This document shows, one piece after another, positions 1 through 14,559 of a stretch of 64,000 nucleotides of DNA. Below the pieces are notes generated by a model, which was not told the DNA's origin, did not search any database, and was given only the letters and a program-made list of their open reading frames with translations. The translations under genes and the position numbers were made by a program. Within the stretch, counting starts at the first letter, position 1. Each line of letters begins with the position of its first letter. Origin of the DNA: Casuarius casuarius (Eukaryota > Chordata > Aves > Casuariiformes > Casuariidae); the NCBI GenBank assembly GCA_003342895.1, contig PTFA01000319.1:1-64000 (forward strand), read 5' to 3'.

Positions 1-4
1 GTCA

Positions 5-1090
<1,086 letters not shown>

Positions 1091-3548
1091 CTAATTTTTC
1101 TTTTCTTTCAAAGGATCAGAAATTGAACTCTCCTCTGAATTATTCTTATTGATTCGGCACAAATAATTAATTTACAATTTAATACACATGCTCTATGCTG
1201 TTGTCTTAATACATCACGATCCTTCTAGCATTAGGATTGAAATTTTAATTCTGTAGTACTTTGTCCAAGCACAGTCTTATCCTTTTCTTCATTTTGTTTT
1301 ATAATTTTTAGCAAGTATCTTCCTTATCACTCTAAGTTTATCTTCCTCTTGGTCATTTTATAGCTATTTTTTCAGTTCCTGGTCATAGCAAACTACTTGT
1401 TCATTACTGGTTCCCAACCAGATGCTGTTTGCAATTGGAATAACTAGGTGTTACAACAAATAACATCATTAACTTGCATTAATGAATGTTAGGTTTCTGG
1501 GAAGATCATTGTAATTGCATGCGGAAAATCTGTATAGCAGTTTATATTTCTTCAATCAGCTGAAATAAAGTAACAGGTTATCTAAAATCCTTTAACATTC
1601 TAAGAACATTTCCTATGATTTACAGGCAGAGTCTAAGACTTCCAGATGTCCCATGGCCCATCCTTTATTAATAGCTTTTTTAAAACTTCCAAATTGAGGA
1701 GGTTCTCATCTTCTCATTTGGGGCTTCCTGAATAAAGATAACTAAGTTATCTGGAGAAACACATTTGTTGATGGCCATTATGCATTTAGGCATTTTTTTT
1801 GCCATTTATCTCACAGACAAGGTAGCAGAAGAAAGTACTTTAGGAAGAGAGAAACTGTAATCTATTGCAAATAGACAGCATTCACAAGCATTTCCCAACC
1901 CTCAATCACATACTTCCTTTTCTCACAACTTACTCCAAACCAGTCTGCTTTCTCACTTCCATATTTGGATGGTAATTCAAACATAAAAAACCTTCACAAG
2001 AGCTGGGCAAGGTGAAGGCTGCTGCCAAGTCCTGAATCTCCACCTGAGCTCCTCTGTTTTAAAACCACCCTCCAACAACAATGTGGCAATTGCAGGGAAT
2101 CTCATCGGACACCTTGAACTAACGCCGAATCAAAGGATAACCGAAGCAATTCTATCATGGAGGAAGAAGATGATAAAAAGCACAGGATGGCTCTGTCCTT
2201 TATGAATATTATGAATGCCTTCTCTAACTTAGACATCTCTTAACATCTGAGATGGCATCAGAATTTGAGGGGATACTATTTTGACATTGGCAGGCCAATG
2301 AACAATAAGGAATAAACAAAGTTTCCTCATTTCCTATGCAGTTGTTGCTCACCTAATCCAAGATTTCTCAGTATTCTTGGTTTAGTCCTGGGACACTTCT
2401 GCTCCTTATACACCTTGCATCAGACAGAAGGACAATAATATAAACGTTCTAAGCATAGCTTCCTACTCAGTGTTGTCCAACCAATATCCTGTAGGGCAAA
2501 CCTTGCATCTAGAGTATTCTTCCTTCCACCTAGACACCATGTGCCTCTGCCTCACCCCAATATCTTTGGTCTGACTTGCAGCAGCAGCAGTTACTCCCTT
2601 CCCCTGCTTAGCAGTAACTGCCAGGCTGCCTCCTAGATTATAGCAGGTGCAGGAACATACTTCTCGCTGTTGCTGCTGCGTAGTGAGATAAGAAGGCTGA
2701 CTGAGCATCTCCATCAGACAAGGAGAGCCTGAGGTGTTCTGAACCTAGATCCACCCAAGCTGTTGTCAACACCACCTGCACCACACATGAGAAAAACAGT
2801 TAAAAGTTTACTAGCAACTTCCCCAGACAGATCTAAATTACTTGGGAAGCATCTTGATCTTGAAATAGAGGAAATGATAAAATGGCCAGATAAATCTCCT
2901 CCCAATTCTTACTATTTTTCTACTGCCAGTAAATAATTATGAAACTGTCAGGCCACTGTGCCTTATTCCCTTTGGCAACGATTCACACAGGAGAGACCAA
3001 CCCATGGCTTTCCCACTTCCCTTGTCAAAGTGGAGGTGTTTAAAGGCACCGATCTTGTCAACAACGATCTGTGTGAGAGGCAATGTCATGCCATGTGACA
3101 AAACTTGTTTTCATCTCAGACTGTCCTCTCAGAAAAAAACAGGAAGTCACAAACAAAAGCAATGTATTAAAACATACAAAACATTAAAACATAGTTTATT
3201 ATATTAAAAGTGTTCCTCCTTTTCTGTAATTTGAAGACTATCTTTTTTGTTAATAAAGGGAAGTGTTGAGCACTCACAGCTGCAACTCAGGTCAGTGAAA
3301 GTTGTCTCAGAACATCGAGGACTGTAAGTACCCTGAAAAATCAGATCTCTGCTGCCCAAATGGTATCTATTCTTCATTTGTAAAATAAGAGTAATGCTTA
3401 TAGAGTTGTTGTGAAAAATCAGCTACATATTTCTAAAACATTCAGACACCTCATACTGAAGAGCACCATAATGAAGCCCAGGAGGAATTTAGCCTTTCAT
3501 TAAGTGATCAGTGTCCATCTCCTGCTTGCAAGGAATATGTTCTGTGGA

Positions 3549-3595
3549 AAAGCAAAGTAAAGCAAAACAAAGTACAGCAAAACAAAGCAAAGCAG
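3549..3595. repeat. Imperfect (AAAGCAAAAC) simple repeat
   Basis: Several degenerate copies of a-a-a-g-c-a-a-a-a/g-c units in a row. Low-complexity repeat with no other signal. Confidence 0.8.
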
Positions 3596-4139
3596 TACAT
3601 AGTTAGGCCTTTACAGACCATATTGAAATGCATACTCCTGAGAGAATCACATTAGATTTGCAACTTCTCTCTGCCACATCCTGTTTTCTGAGTGCTTGAC
3701 TTTGCAAACTTAATAATGTTCTTTAAATAGAAATCTGTGCAATATGCACATATATGATGTAGATGTAAGCTAATCCCTTAAAAAATGCAAAAAATTATAT
3801 TCAAAACACTTTGCGCAGGATGCATTTGCGATTTGCTATGCAGAAGAACTGAATTATCACTGCTATGTTTAAAACTTCAGCAGCTTTCTTCTAACAGATA
3901 TGTCTATTTGAGAAGAAAAAGACTGAGTCCAAAGAGAAATACTAAATTGCTCTGATGGTGGTGTGGCCCCAGTTGTACTTTGGAGTCTAACAACAAGTAG
4001 AACTATCAATACTCTTATTATTTAAGCATAAAGGAAACAGTAACTAATTATCTCCTAATTGTAATCAAATTTTAAACCTCATAAGCATATTCATCCTGTT
4101 AAAAAAGTCCCTGATGATTACATAGCTTTTTATCTCATT

Positions 4140-4216
4140 GTTATATGTATATGTGTGTGTATATACATATATATACACATAAAACTATATGAATATATAT
4201 TTATATACACACACCC
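4140..4216. repeat. TA/TG microsatellite
   Basis: Alternating purine-pyrimidine stretch of TA, TG and CA dinucleotides, broken by a short unique piece. Confidence 0.85.
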
Positions 4217-4736
4217 TTAAATTTCATATTATATTAAAAATATAACAGTAATAAATTATTTAAAAGCTATATCCTATTCTTCAAGATAGAATTCTAGCCA
4301 ATCATGGCTTGTTCACAGATTGTATTAAATCAAAAATGCCTACAAAAACTGCAAGCTTTTGCTTGGTATCATTAATTACTGGAAATCATTTAAGGCTATG
4401 AAAGAAAAAGCATTAAGGACATGAAATATGCAACAGACAGAAGACTTCAGTCTAATCTTTTCTACCCAGATCAATAATTTCTTATTGTTTCACCATTTTT
4501 ATAGAACCTCCTCTCACAAAGAAATGTTTTCTTCTGTTCCCTTAGTATATGTGTATCTATTCAGTAAAGGAATACAATCTTTTCTTAAATAATTCCAATC
4601 ACTGTGTTGCGTGTACAAAGGAAGCAAATTAGCAATTACTAATGCAACTCTGATTTTAATCCTTTTTCTCACTTTTGTAATTAAAAAATAATAACCACAA
4701 CAACTACTGCATAAAAAACATGCGCAGTAAAATCAT

Positions 4737-4751
4737 GGTTGCCTAGCAACC
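4737..4751. promoter_or_regulatory. X-box, predicted RFX-family binding site
   Basis: The sequence ggttgcctagcaacc is a nearly perfect inverted repeat. It matches the X-box consensus GTNRCC-N(0-3)-RGYAAC with both half sites intact. RFX-family factors bind such sites as dimers. A TGCGCA motif lies 11 bases to the left. The site is in the intron between the AT-hook exon and the bromodomain exons, so it could be an intronic enhancer or lie near an internal promoter. The motif is seen directly; occupancy and function are inference. Confidence 0.6.
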
Positions 4752-7700
4752 AGCAGGATACATGCTGAAGGAAAGAAGGACCAGAATAAATTAAGAGCTG
4801 ACTGTGAAAGAACTATGAGTGACAGTTCACTACTACTGCATTAGCTCTATTTTAGCTATATGTGTGTTCACAAATGAATGGTAACATAGTGTAGAAGTTA
4901 GAACTCATTCAAGATTACTACTCCTTTTTAAGAGATTTTTGCTTTGAAGGAAAATATCTGTACTCTCAACATGAAATTAATCTTGCATAACTGCTTACAA
5001 GGTACCTACAAGCATATATACCTGTTATATAGTCAGTGTTATCTTCAGTGGAAAAAAATACAGGAAAAAAATTTGTAGGCTTTTTTTTTGGTGCCTTGGA
5101 AGTATGTGGTCAGAAGAAAACTGCCACTGACCTACTGTCAAACACCTCTCTCCAAGTATCTGAAACCAATGGAACAAAAAAGGAAAGACAACTATGGAGC
5201 TGAAATTGCAAGGTGTTCAGATTCCTTTGGCAAATTTTATACTTCTTAACAAACACTGAAATTGCCTTTACAGAAAACTCCTGTATGCTCACTCAAGTCA
5301 GAGGGCTCACAAACAAATCTAGTGGGCAACTCACAGCTCCTCTTCAAGTGCAATTCACAATGACTTTCTTTAAAAAGGGGAGGGGAGGGGCTAAACAAGC
5401 TTTCATAGTATGGTCGTTCCTCTGTATTTAAAAACTTCAGGATTAACTCAGGTAAGTAAGGAGGTTTCTTCCCCTTCCCCTAAATGTATTTAAATATTTC
5501 TTCCTTTTTGCAACTGACTTCAGTAACACATGGTGGACCTTCCCCTATTAATGAAATGGAAATAGGCAGAAATAGTAATTTCTCATTTTGACATATACTA
5601 TATGGCTATATACTCCACAACTTTGACTTGGTTATAACTAAGAATTATTTGCTCTGCATGTCTGAACACTTGGGAGTACCCATTGAAAGAATTAACTGCT
5701 AGTTAAATTGCTAACAGCTAATTATATTACTCATCATTTTATAATACAGCTGAAAACTGGTGACTTGAAGAAACAGCTGAAAAAGTCTGAATGCAATAAT
5801 TCTCACACACAAGTTTCCCTGAGCTATGCCCTGACAATACTGGAATACTATGGGTGTCAATTTCAACATTTTAGCTTTAATGATGCAGTGATCAAAATAC
5901 TAAACATCACAGTTGGGGAAAGCCTCCTGCTCAAGCAGGAAACATGGGTAGGACACAACAACCCTGCCCTCCAACTTATCAGCCTTACTAAATGTGGTTA
6001 AAAGCCACTCTCTGAAAGAAGTCTTTGTGAAGCTAACATGTACACCATGCAAACTCACTATGTCTAAGTCTCAAGAGCTAAGCAAAAAGCAGGTGCATCA
6101 CAGAAGTAAATCACTTCATGCAAAAGAGCTGTTGGAGTCACAGGCTCTTGAAGAAGTTAACTGATGCTATCTAACAAAGTTAATGCAAAGTAGCTGGTGC
6201 AGCAAACTGGCATCTAGACATTAAATAACAAGCCCTGGTGCAAGACAGAACAGTACAGTGAATTCACAGGGAAGCTGGAGGACCACTGTGTATAATCTAT
6301 CATTCTTTTTCTTGACTTAATTCCTACATTTAGGAAAGGTAACTCTTGAGGAAGCTAGACTTAGAGCTTGTCTTCCCCTGAAATCAAAACTAAAGGAAAA
6401 CACTCAGGAAGAGGATAGTTTGAGGACTAAGCTTGCATGTGCATGATGCAAAACGAGCAGCTGGAGCTCAAGCACATTCTCGTCTCACATATAAACTTCT
6501 TTTTTGGGGGGAAAAAACTTTTTTTTTTTCTCTAGTAAAATTGTTCTTGCTTTCTAAAGGCTAAAATAATTAAACTGGACATAGACTAATTTTGCTTCCT
6601 GAAAACAAAAGGCTTACACATTAATGTCTACATTACTCTTCTCTTTGGGGACTCTTGATTTCAGACGGAATGAAAGAGAGATTGAAAGTGAGGATGAGAA
6701 CTGGAAAAAGAGTGTCAGAAGTGACAGGCTGATGTATTTTGACTCTCTTTCTTCTAAACAGATGTTTTGCAAGGCAAGATCGAAACAAGGTGCAACAGGT
6801 GCAAGGGCATCTAAATATTGGTTAAAGTGCAAAAACAATTGCAACAAAATCCGAAATTAAAATATAGTAGTATTATGCAAACGGAGTCGGCAAAGGTGAT
6901 TCATATGCCCCAAAATGTGAGAATGCAAGTTTTTCTCCCACTTGCGACTGTAACTCTAACTGACATAGAGGGCAGACGTAAGCTGCGCTTACAAATATCA
7001 AAAAAGAAATAATATCCCACTTAGTTGAGTTGGTGTCAGAAATTTGGCATCAGAGACCCCAGTAACAACAGTGTAGCCAGAAGGAGCACTGTTACTGTAG
7101 GTGTTAATAAATACAGTTTCCTAATATTTTCCATTTTTTGTAACTTTGTAAAATCAACTCCTTAGCTTTTTTTAATTTTTTTTTTTATTTAATTTTTTTA
7201 ATGCAGGCCTGCTTAGGTGCTTCCCTGCTTTAAGCAGGGATGCAATATTATATAAGGGGACTGGGTTTCCCTTTATGTAAGTGCTCTGCTGTTAAACCTT
7301 GCCCCTTTCCTTGATTGAATTCAGCCTCCTTATAAGACTGAGAAAGGTTAGTTTGTGTATGTTCAGTTGAGGTTAACAACAAAAATTTAACCCTTCTGTC
7401 TCAGTAGCTACAATGAAGTATCCCTTAACTTCTCATGCTGCTCAGGCTGGGCAAAAGCCACGCTCATTGAGCAAATGAGCAGACTTCTGCTAGCCAAGAG
7501 TCCAGAGCGATGCTGGTATTTCCCTTGTTTGGCCTTCAGCGCCGAACAGAGAAAGGGAACATGAAATTTGCCTGTAACAGCTCATCATATGCATATATAC
7601 AAGGAAACAAGTTTACTGATGCACAAGTATCTTTAATTCTTGAAGTACTGACTTTGAAACTATAATGGTAAGAATGTTTACATCAATTTACTTGTAACAA

Positions 7701-10700
7701 ATTTCAGCTTTAATTTTAGTGACAATGCCAAAACTAACCCATACAAACCCCTTTATCACTCAATTTCAGAGTGCTGCATGGTCAGCTCTCTCTGAGACTC
7801 TTTAGCAGTAAGTGGAGGAAAAGCAAAATGGAAATCCACCTCAAAGCCTCTGCAACAACTATCTCCTCAGAACCTGCTTCTGAACTTCTGTCATAGAAGG
7901 CTGCAAATCAACTCATAAATAGATCAGGACTAAAAAGCTGATATATGTAAGTATATGCACACATTTATGGAAACAACTTTACATTAACATGTATTCATCA
8001 TATAACATTAGCTTTTTAGTAAGGGAATGCCCTGTCCCAAATCTAGTTAGATATTTCTGATGCACTATTCTATACGGAAAGATGTTCCAGAACTCTTTTA
8101 TTTACCAAGTTATATTTATTCATGACTGCTAGCACTCATGTGACCTTGTGATCACCATCCTGTATACTAAAGAGTTCTAAACTCTATGTGTATGCTTCCC
8201 TTCTTTCCCAAGAAAATTTATTGAGAACAATCATCTTCCGCTCTCCGACTGTGTTGTGTTAGAATAAACAAACCAACCTGTTTCCTCATGCAAGACTCTC
8301 CAGTGCTACTTATCATTCAACTCATTATTTACACTTGTTCCAATTTAAACATACCTTTCTTGAACGGGCAAGTATCCAGAAGCTGTAGTTATGCCATGTA
8401 CAATGACATCAGTATTTCTTTGTCTGCACTGGCAACACTGTGAACAGCCAGGTTCAGCGTTTTTGTGGTTGCACAATACCGATGCTTGTATATATCCTTT
8501 GATCAGTTACTTTGCCTGGATCTTTCTTTTTGTCATTTCCAAATCATGAGGTTCCAACTCAGAGAAGAGTTTCCTATTTTTAGACCATAATTACCTTATA
8601 ATGCATTTTGAGTATCTAGCTACTGAATTTCATGCCAGTTCTTTTACTACAGACATAAGTGTGTTCAGTTCTCCATTAGAACATCCCAATTACTTTTGAT
8701 ACTTACATTTTTAAACTTTATACTGTATAATACTCTTAATTTTTTAACAAATATCATTAACATTTTACAGTCTATCCCAATGCCAGCCCTTCAAGAACAT
8801 CAGTGGTCCTTTCAGTTTAATGCTTCCTTTTTTAATACTGCCTTCAGTTACACCTTTATCCTGTTATTCAGATTAGAAAGCTTAGCAACAACCTCCTCTT
8901 TCTTTTGTCCTAAGTAACAATTTTTCTCTGGTAGCCTAACAAAGGCTTTACCAAAATCAGTGTTATGAAATGTATCCTTTTTCCTTTGATGAAATATCCT
9001 TCTTTGGCTAAAAAAATCAATTAGCAAGTTAGTCTGGCATGATGAATCTGGCTATTAGATAACTCAGTTCTTTCAAAATCCTGAGATTTGTATCATTTTG
9101 AATTCTGCATTCTTTTTCATCATTTTATAATCCATATTCTCACTAGCAACACTGCATCATTGATCCTCCCTTTGTCTTCAGGTCCAACATCATCCTTATT
9201 GAAAACTAAATTTAGTATTCATTTAACTTTAGAGTTGTAAATATACAAGCTTTATTTAATGTTTATGCCATCCTTACCTAACACTCACCCTGCATCTTTC
9301 CTAATTCTCTTTTTATTAATATGAATCAAGAACCTTTTTCTGAATGTTTAATATTCAAGTTTTAATTCACTTGATTTTTGGTTATCCTCACTTTCTCACT
9401 ACACTACACTATTTTCTCTTTAAGATAAAATTTTGAAATTGGCTCAGACTTCCCCATTCTGCCTAGGAAACAGGCTTTATTCTTACTCTGTTTCATTCTG
9501 TTAGAGTGGAAGCTCTAGAAAGACTGTTTCCAAGATTTCTCTACAAGACTGTTGTCTTCCTTGAGATAAAAAAGTCGCATAATTTTAGTTCTACCTTAAG
9601 AAATTCCAGACCTCACCCATACTCAAATTTCTGAGTTCCTCAGTTATTGAGCTACTTTCCTTAATTTATCAAAGCTTGCTCTTTTATTATTTTCTCAACC
9701 TTTCCATTTAACTTACACTGAAGAAACTTGATCACTTAATCCAAAATTGTTTTCCACAGCCACATTTCCTATTGGCAGATGCTATGTCAGCAAAAAGATG
9801 GAGGTGTAAAAGCTAACGTAGTGCAAAAACATCTAAAACTCTCTTTCTCTGTCATAAACTTACTTAGGATATTCCTCCCTTGAAGTCAGAGGATTTTGGC
9901 CACTTTTCCTATCTTACTTCTCCATTCCTGATTTATTCTCCATTCTAAGCTATCACAGATGAAGTCTAGGCTTTTTTCATTCATAAAGAGAAAGAACTAA
10001 TGTAAAAACACTCCTGCCCCACCACCCAAAACTTCAAAGCAGCCAATAGTTGGTAGACAATAGGGGAGAAAAAGGAAAGGAATATATTAAGGGCTCCCAT
10101 CTCCAAAAGCATTAGTTTTTTGTATGTCCCTTTAGCACTTTTAACTCTCTTCACATATTGTCAGACATATGGCTATAAATGAAGTCTAAATTAAATAACA
10201 AATACTGTTACAGAAAAGTTTTTCTGTACTCCACTATTTACTTTCATCGTTTAAAAGCTGAGTATCTTTGCTACCTGGTATTCTGGATACTTTTATTAAG
10301 AATGAGTATTTCACAAATGGCCTTTTAAACCACAAGACTTTCTGCTGCCTTTGGCCAGTTCCTTCCAAAGAGTCTGACAACATATTAACATGAGATAATT
10401 CATGAATCTGGTTCATAGAGTGTGGGCACAAACACATTATTTCTGTTCCAACCACTAAATGCACAAAAATTCAATGCATCTTGACACAGACACAGAAAAA
10501 AACAGAACATCTACTGTCCTTCTCACACCCCTCCAAAAGGTATTTTGTCTGCAAACAGGCATGCAGCTTCTCTGTCCTCAAGGATTTTCAAAGTCAGTTA
10601 CAAGCACACCATTAAAATTTAAAGCAGTAGCTAAGGGCAGAGTTTCAGATTCTCAGCTTTTTATTTGTTTTGTTTTGATTTTTTGAATATACACAGCTCC

Positions 10701-13700
10701 ATAACCTTTGCTATTGGCAGATCATTGTAAAAGAAAAAGGGAAACTGCTCTGCATCTACAGGACTGCTCTGTATCTGCAGTTAATAATATGTTTTGTGGT
10801 GTGATACTCAAAGCTGAGTAAGATACTGCCACTTGGAGTACAGGTGCAGTTTAACAATGTAGCAGTGAATGCAACAAGCTTTTTCAATACTTAGTGATCT
10901 GGAGCACTGATCCCACAGTTCTGCAGAACAAGGCACGACTTTTTGTTTCAAGGTAAAAGAAGATAAATACGAAGATATAAAGACATACCTAGCCACTCAG
11001 AGAACAGCTTAAAGCACATAACCCAATACTGGAATCCAAAGCACAGCAGCCTGCAAGAATCCAGTAGTGTGAACTGGACCCCAACAGCTCTCACACCAAA
11101 GGAGTCTGCACATTCAAAGCTAAACATTTAAACACTGCCTTGTATTTTTTCCCCTATTTCTCCTTTACTATTTCGTTGTTATTACATGGAAGACTCCCCA
11201 GGTACAAAAATTCCAGAAAATAGGCTGCCAGAAGACTCAAATACCAGCAAAAACACTTAAGTTTTTCTCTCCTTCAGTGAGCATGCTTCTAGTTCTGTAG
11301 AAAAACTCAGAGAAATTAGGCTGGTAGCTATAAACTGCTCTGTGAGAACTACTAAACTTCTGATTACTGGAATGTTTCATTAGAATCAGTACTTGTGTTG
11401 GGAAGCAGGATGGGAAGGAAGGGAAATATGAGAGCTGCTATGTAACACCACATAATACAGGGAAATCAAAGCAGAAAGCTTGGATTTGCACTGACAAAAT
11501 GACAGAAATAAACAGTAATCTGACCTCAATGTTAACTTGCAGTGCCTAGGATAAAGTTCTCTACCTGGGGTTTACAACTAGCTGGATATATAACTAGCTC
11601 TGAATTTCCTTCTGTAGGATTTAAAAGAACCATATGCTGCCCTTCATCACACTGAACACCTATCCTGAATGTTGCTAATTTATCTAAGTCTTATTTTTAT
11701 TTTAATTTAATAATTGCATAACTAAAATTTCAATCCAGCAGTGCTTACTACCTGTATTACTGTAGCCTCTATATTTTCTAAACATAGGCAACACAGCTCA
11801 TTTTTTTGGATACTTTTCAAGAAGGAAGGAAAAGTTGTACAGGTCCAAAAATATCTACAACAGAACTCAAACGCAAGAGAGCAGCTGACAAGGCACACGG
11901 AGACCGCTTCCTCTTGTCAACATTACCCAGAGTCTCTACACATAAGCAGCCAGCTTGTACCCATGACTTCTGTGAACACCATGGAAAAAGGAATTTTTTA
12001 AAAGAAAGATTTTAAACAGAACAGGGAAGTGGTTCCGTAAGTATTTATAAGGAGTTCTTCTCAAATACAAGGGGAAACATAAGAGAAATCACAAATATTT
12101 CATAGTGTAGTCTTAGCAATGTATTCTTTTGATTTTCTTTCTCCTGGTTTACTAACTATAATAGAACTTATTAAAAAGCTTAGATTTGCTTTTGTCAAAG
12201 TAACTCAGGACAGAGCCAGTAAGACTTTTGGATGAGTACCACCTGCTCACCTTTTGGGACAAATCCAACTCTCTGTGGTCTAGATTAGCCCTCTGAATCT
12301 TATCATAAAGTAGAGATGAAACATTTATTAGCACTGAAAACTTATGTTAAAGATAAGAATGATTTCAAGTATTCAAATACTAAATACATGAGAAAACCTT
12401 TTTTTCCCCAAATGAAGCACATGGCCTACTTTACTTCCAATTAACCTATCCCTCTGTACTTGCCCCAATTGCCTTCACACACACAGAAGCCCAGAGCTGA
12501 ACAAACAAAATCCCCCACCAAAACCAAAAGGTTCAATGCCTAAAACTTACTTAATTCTAAAGCTGCAGAGCCTAAATTAGCAATTCTGTGCTGTTCTAGC
12601 CTTAACAGCATCAAGTGATTTGATGCTAGCTCACATAAAATCAGAATACAAGAACTTGGAACTCCTCTAATTCATTCCGTTCAAGAGCTTAATATAACAC
12701 ACATTTTTAGTCCCTAACAAATTAAGGCTCCATAAACTTTTTACAGTGGGAACCAATTGTATCTTTCAAAAAACTCAGTTCCTGGAAGAGGGAATCCCTT
12801 TTCACTGCATAATAGCATAATACTTATGTTTCGATAAGAGATCAAATTTCAATTTCCTGGGCCACAAGCAAATGGCAAAAATCTTTTATTCCCCAGTGAC
12901 TGCTTTATGATACAATGGAGACCACTAGAAGTGACTTAGCTTACTGTTTTTAAAATGGGAAGTAGTAGCCCTCATCAAAAGTGCTTGGCTTCTAGAGAAG
13001 GTTCAAGGCTAGGGACCCAAAATGGAAGGAGATTCTTTGTTGCTGCTCTGACTGGAATACCTGAATTCTAAACATTTCTCAGGTTCCCCATTAGTTGCAG
13101 GTCACAGCGAGCTGAATATGCTGAGTTTCTAATCAGCTCCCTGCTTATCATGTTCACTGTTGTGGATCCCATTGACACAATAAAATTTCAACATACTCTG
13201 CAGAGCTCCCACAGATCATAGGATGCTCCACTTCAACAGTTACATGCTAAAAAAATAAGGCATCACAGCTTTGTCCAATTTAAGCACATGCAAGCACACC
13301 CAAAACAGTAGCTGGAAAAGTAAGAAGTGCAACTTGCCATTTGAAGTCACACACTCTGAAAGCTTGAGAAAACTGTAGTAATTCAAATTCAGATAACAAG
13401 TAGGTTACATTGGTGCAGATCACCTAATACAAACACTCCTCAATTCTCTCTGAATGCATTTGGTATTATTTAGCTTACACCTGCTCTTTATATGACCTAC
13501 GTAATTCAGTGTAGAGCAAAGCAGACATAGGTACCTGCTGCACTGATTTTTGGCAAATAGAAGCTGGAGTTCAAACAGTACAACTTCCTCACAAAGAAGT
13601 CTGATTCAAAGATGCTATTAACTGACAGACCAAGATAAGCAGTTTCTCAACTTCTTCTTCATTAAACAAAGATGATTTTCATCCTATCTGCTGACAACAT

Positions 13701-14106
13701 ACCATGTTCAGTATTCCTTACAGTTTTTCTTCTGGGAGATGAAGAACTCATGACATGACCCCTACATATTTTGGGGAATCTGACAGGTTGGAGTGAGAAC
13801 TTGCGTTAACAAATCCAAAGCCATGTATTTGCAAAGACTGATAGTACTAACACAGGATGCGTCATTAACCTAAAAGAAAGCCCTTCTTGAGCTAAATGTT
13901 CTGAAATATATTTCTTGAGCCAATGACTAAACTTTTAAGGAGGCACTCTGCCTATTTTTTGAGTTATACTTCAACAACCTCCTATCAAGTGGTCTTAAAA
14001 AGGTCCTCTACACAGAGGGAGACTTGCGGGATCAAGCCCTAAATGGACTGACTTACTTTTCAGAAACAAACCTGTTAGTGAATCCTTTTAAAGACAGAGA
14101 ACAAAA

Positions 14107-14335
14107 ATGAGGCAGTTAAAAAAAACTGAGGTAAAAGAGAGAAGGCAAAAGGGGGAGAAGAGGGGAAGAAGAAGGAGGGTAAGGGGGAGAGGGAGGAGGA
14201 CAAAAGAGGGGGGAAATGGTGAATGGAGGAGAAGGGGGGAAGGGAGCGAGAGCGTGCGAGAAGCAGAGCGCAAGAGCACAAGAAGCAGAGCGCGCGAGTG
14301 CGAGAGAGAAGCAGAGAGAGAGAAAAACAATCTGA
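14107..14335. repeat. Polypurine (GA-rich) tract beside a SMARCA2 splice donor
   Basis: About 230 bases of almost pure G and A on the plus strand. On the coding strand it is a pyrimidine tract that begins within about 10-20 bases of the GTAAGT donor of the 14342-14559 exon. The right third contains three copies of agaagcagag (14259, 14281, 14307) with GC-containing spacers. Such tracts can form triplex DNA and bind pyrimidine-tract proteins; either role is inference. Confidence 0.85.
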
Positions 14336-14340
14336 ACTTA

Positions 14341-14559
<219 letters not shown>

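Noticed and set aside
7223..7239. ccctgc-tttaa-gcaggg hairpin
   Set aside because: Six-base arms are expected by chance in a window this size.
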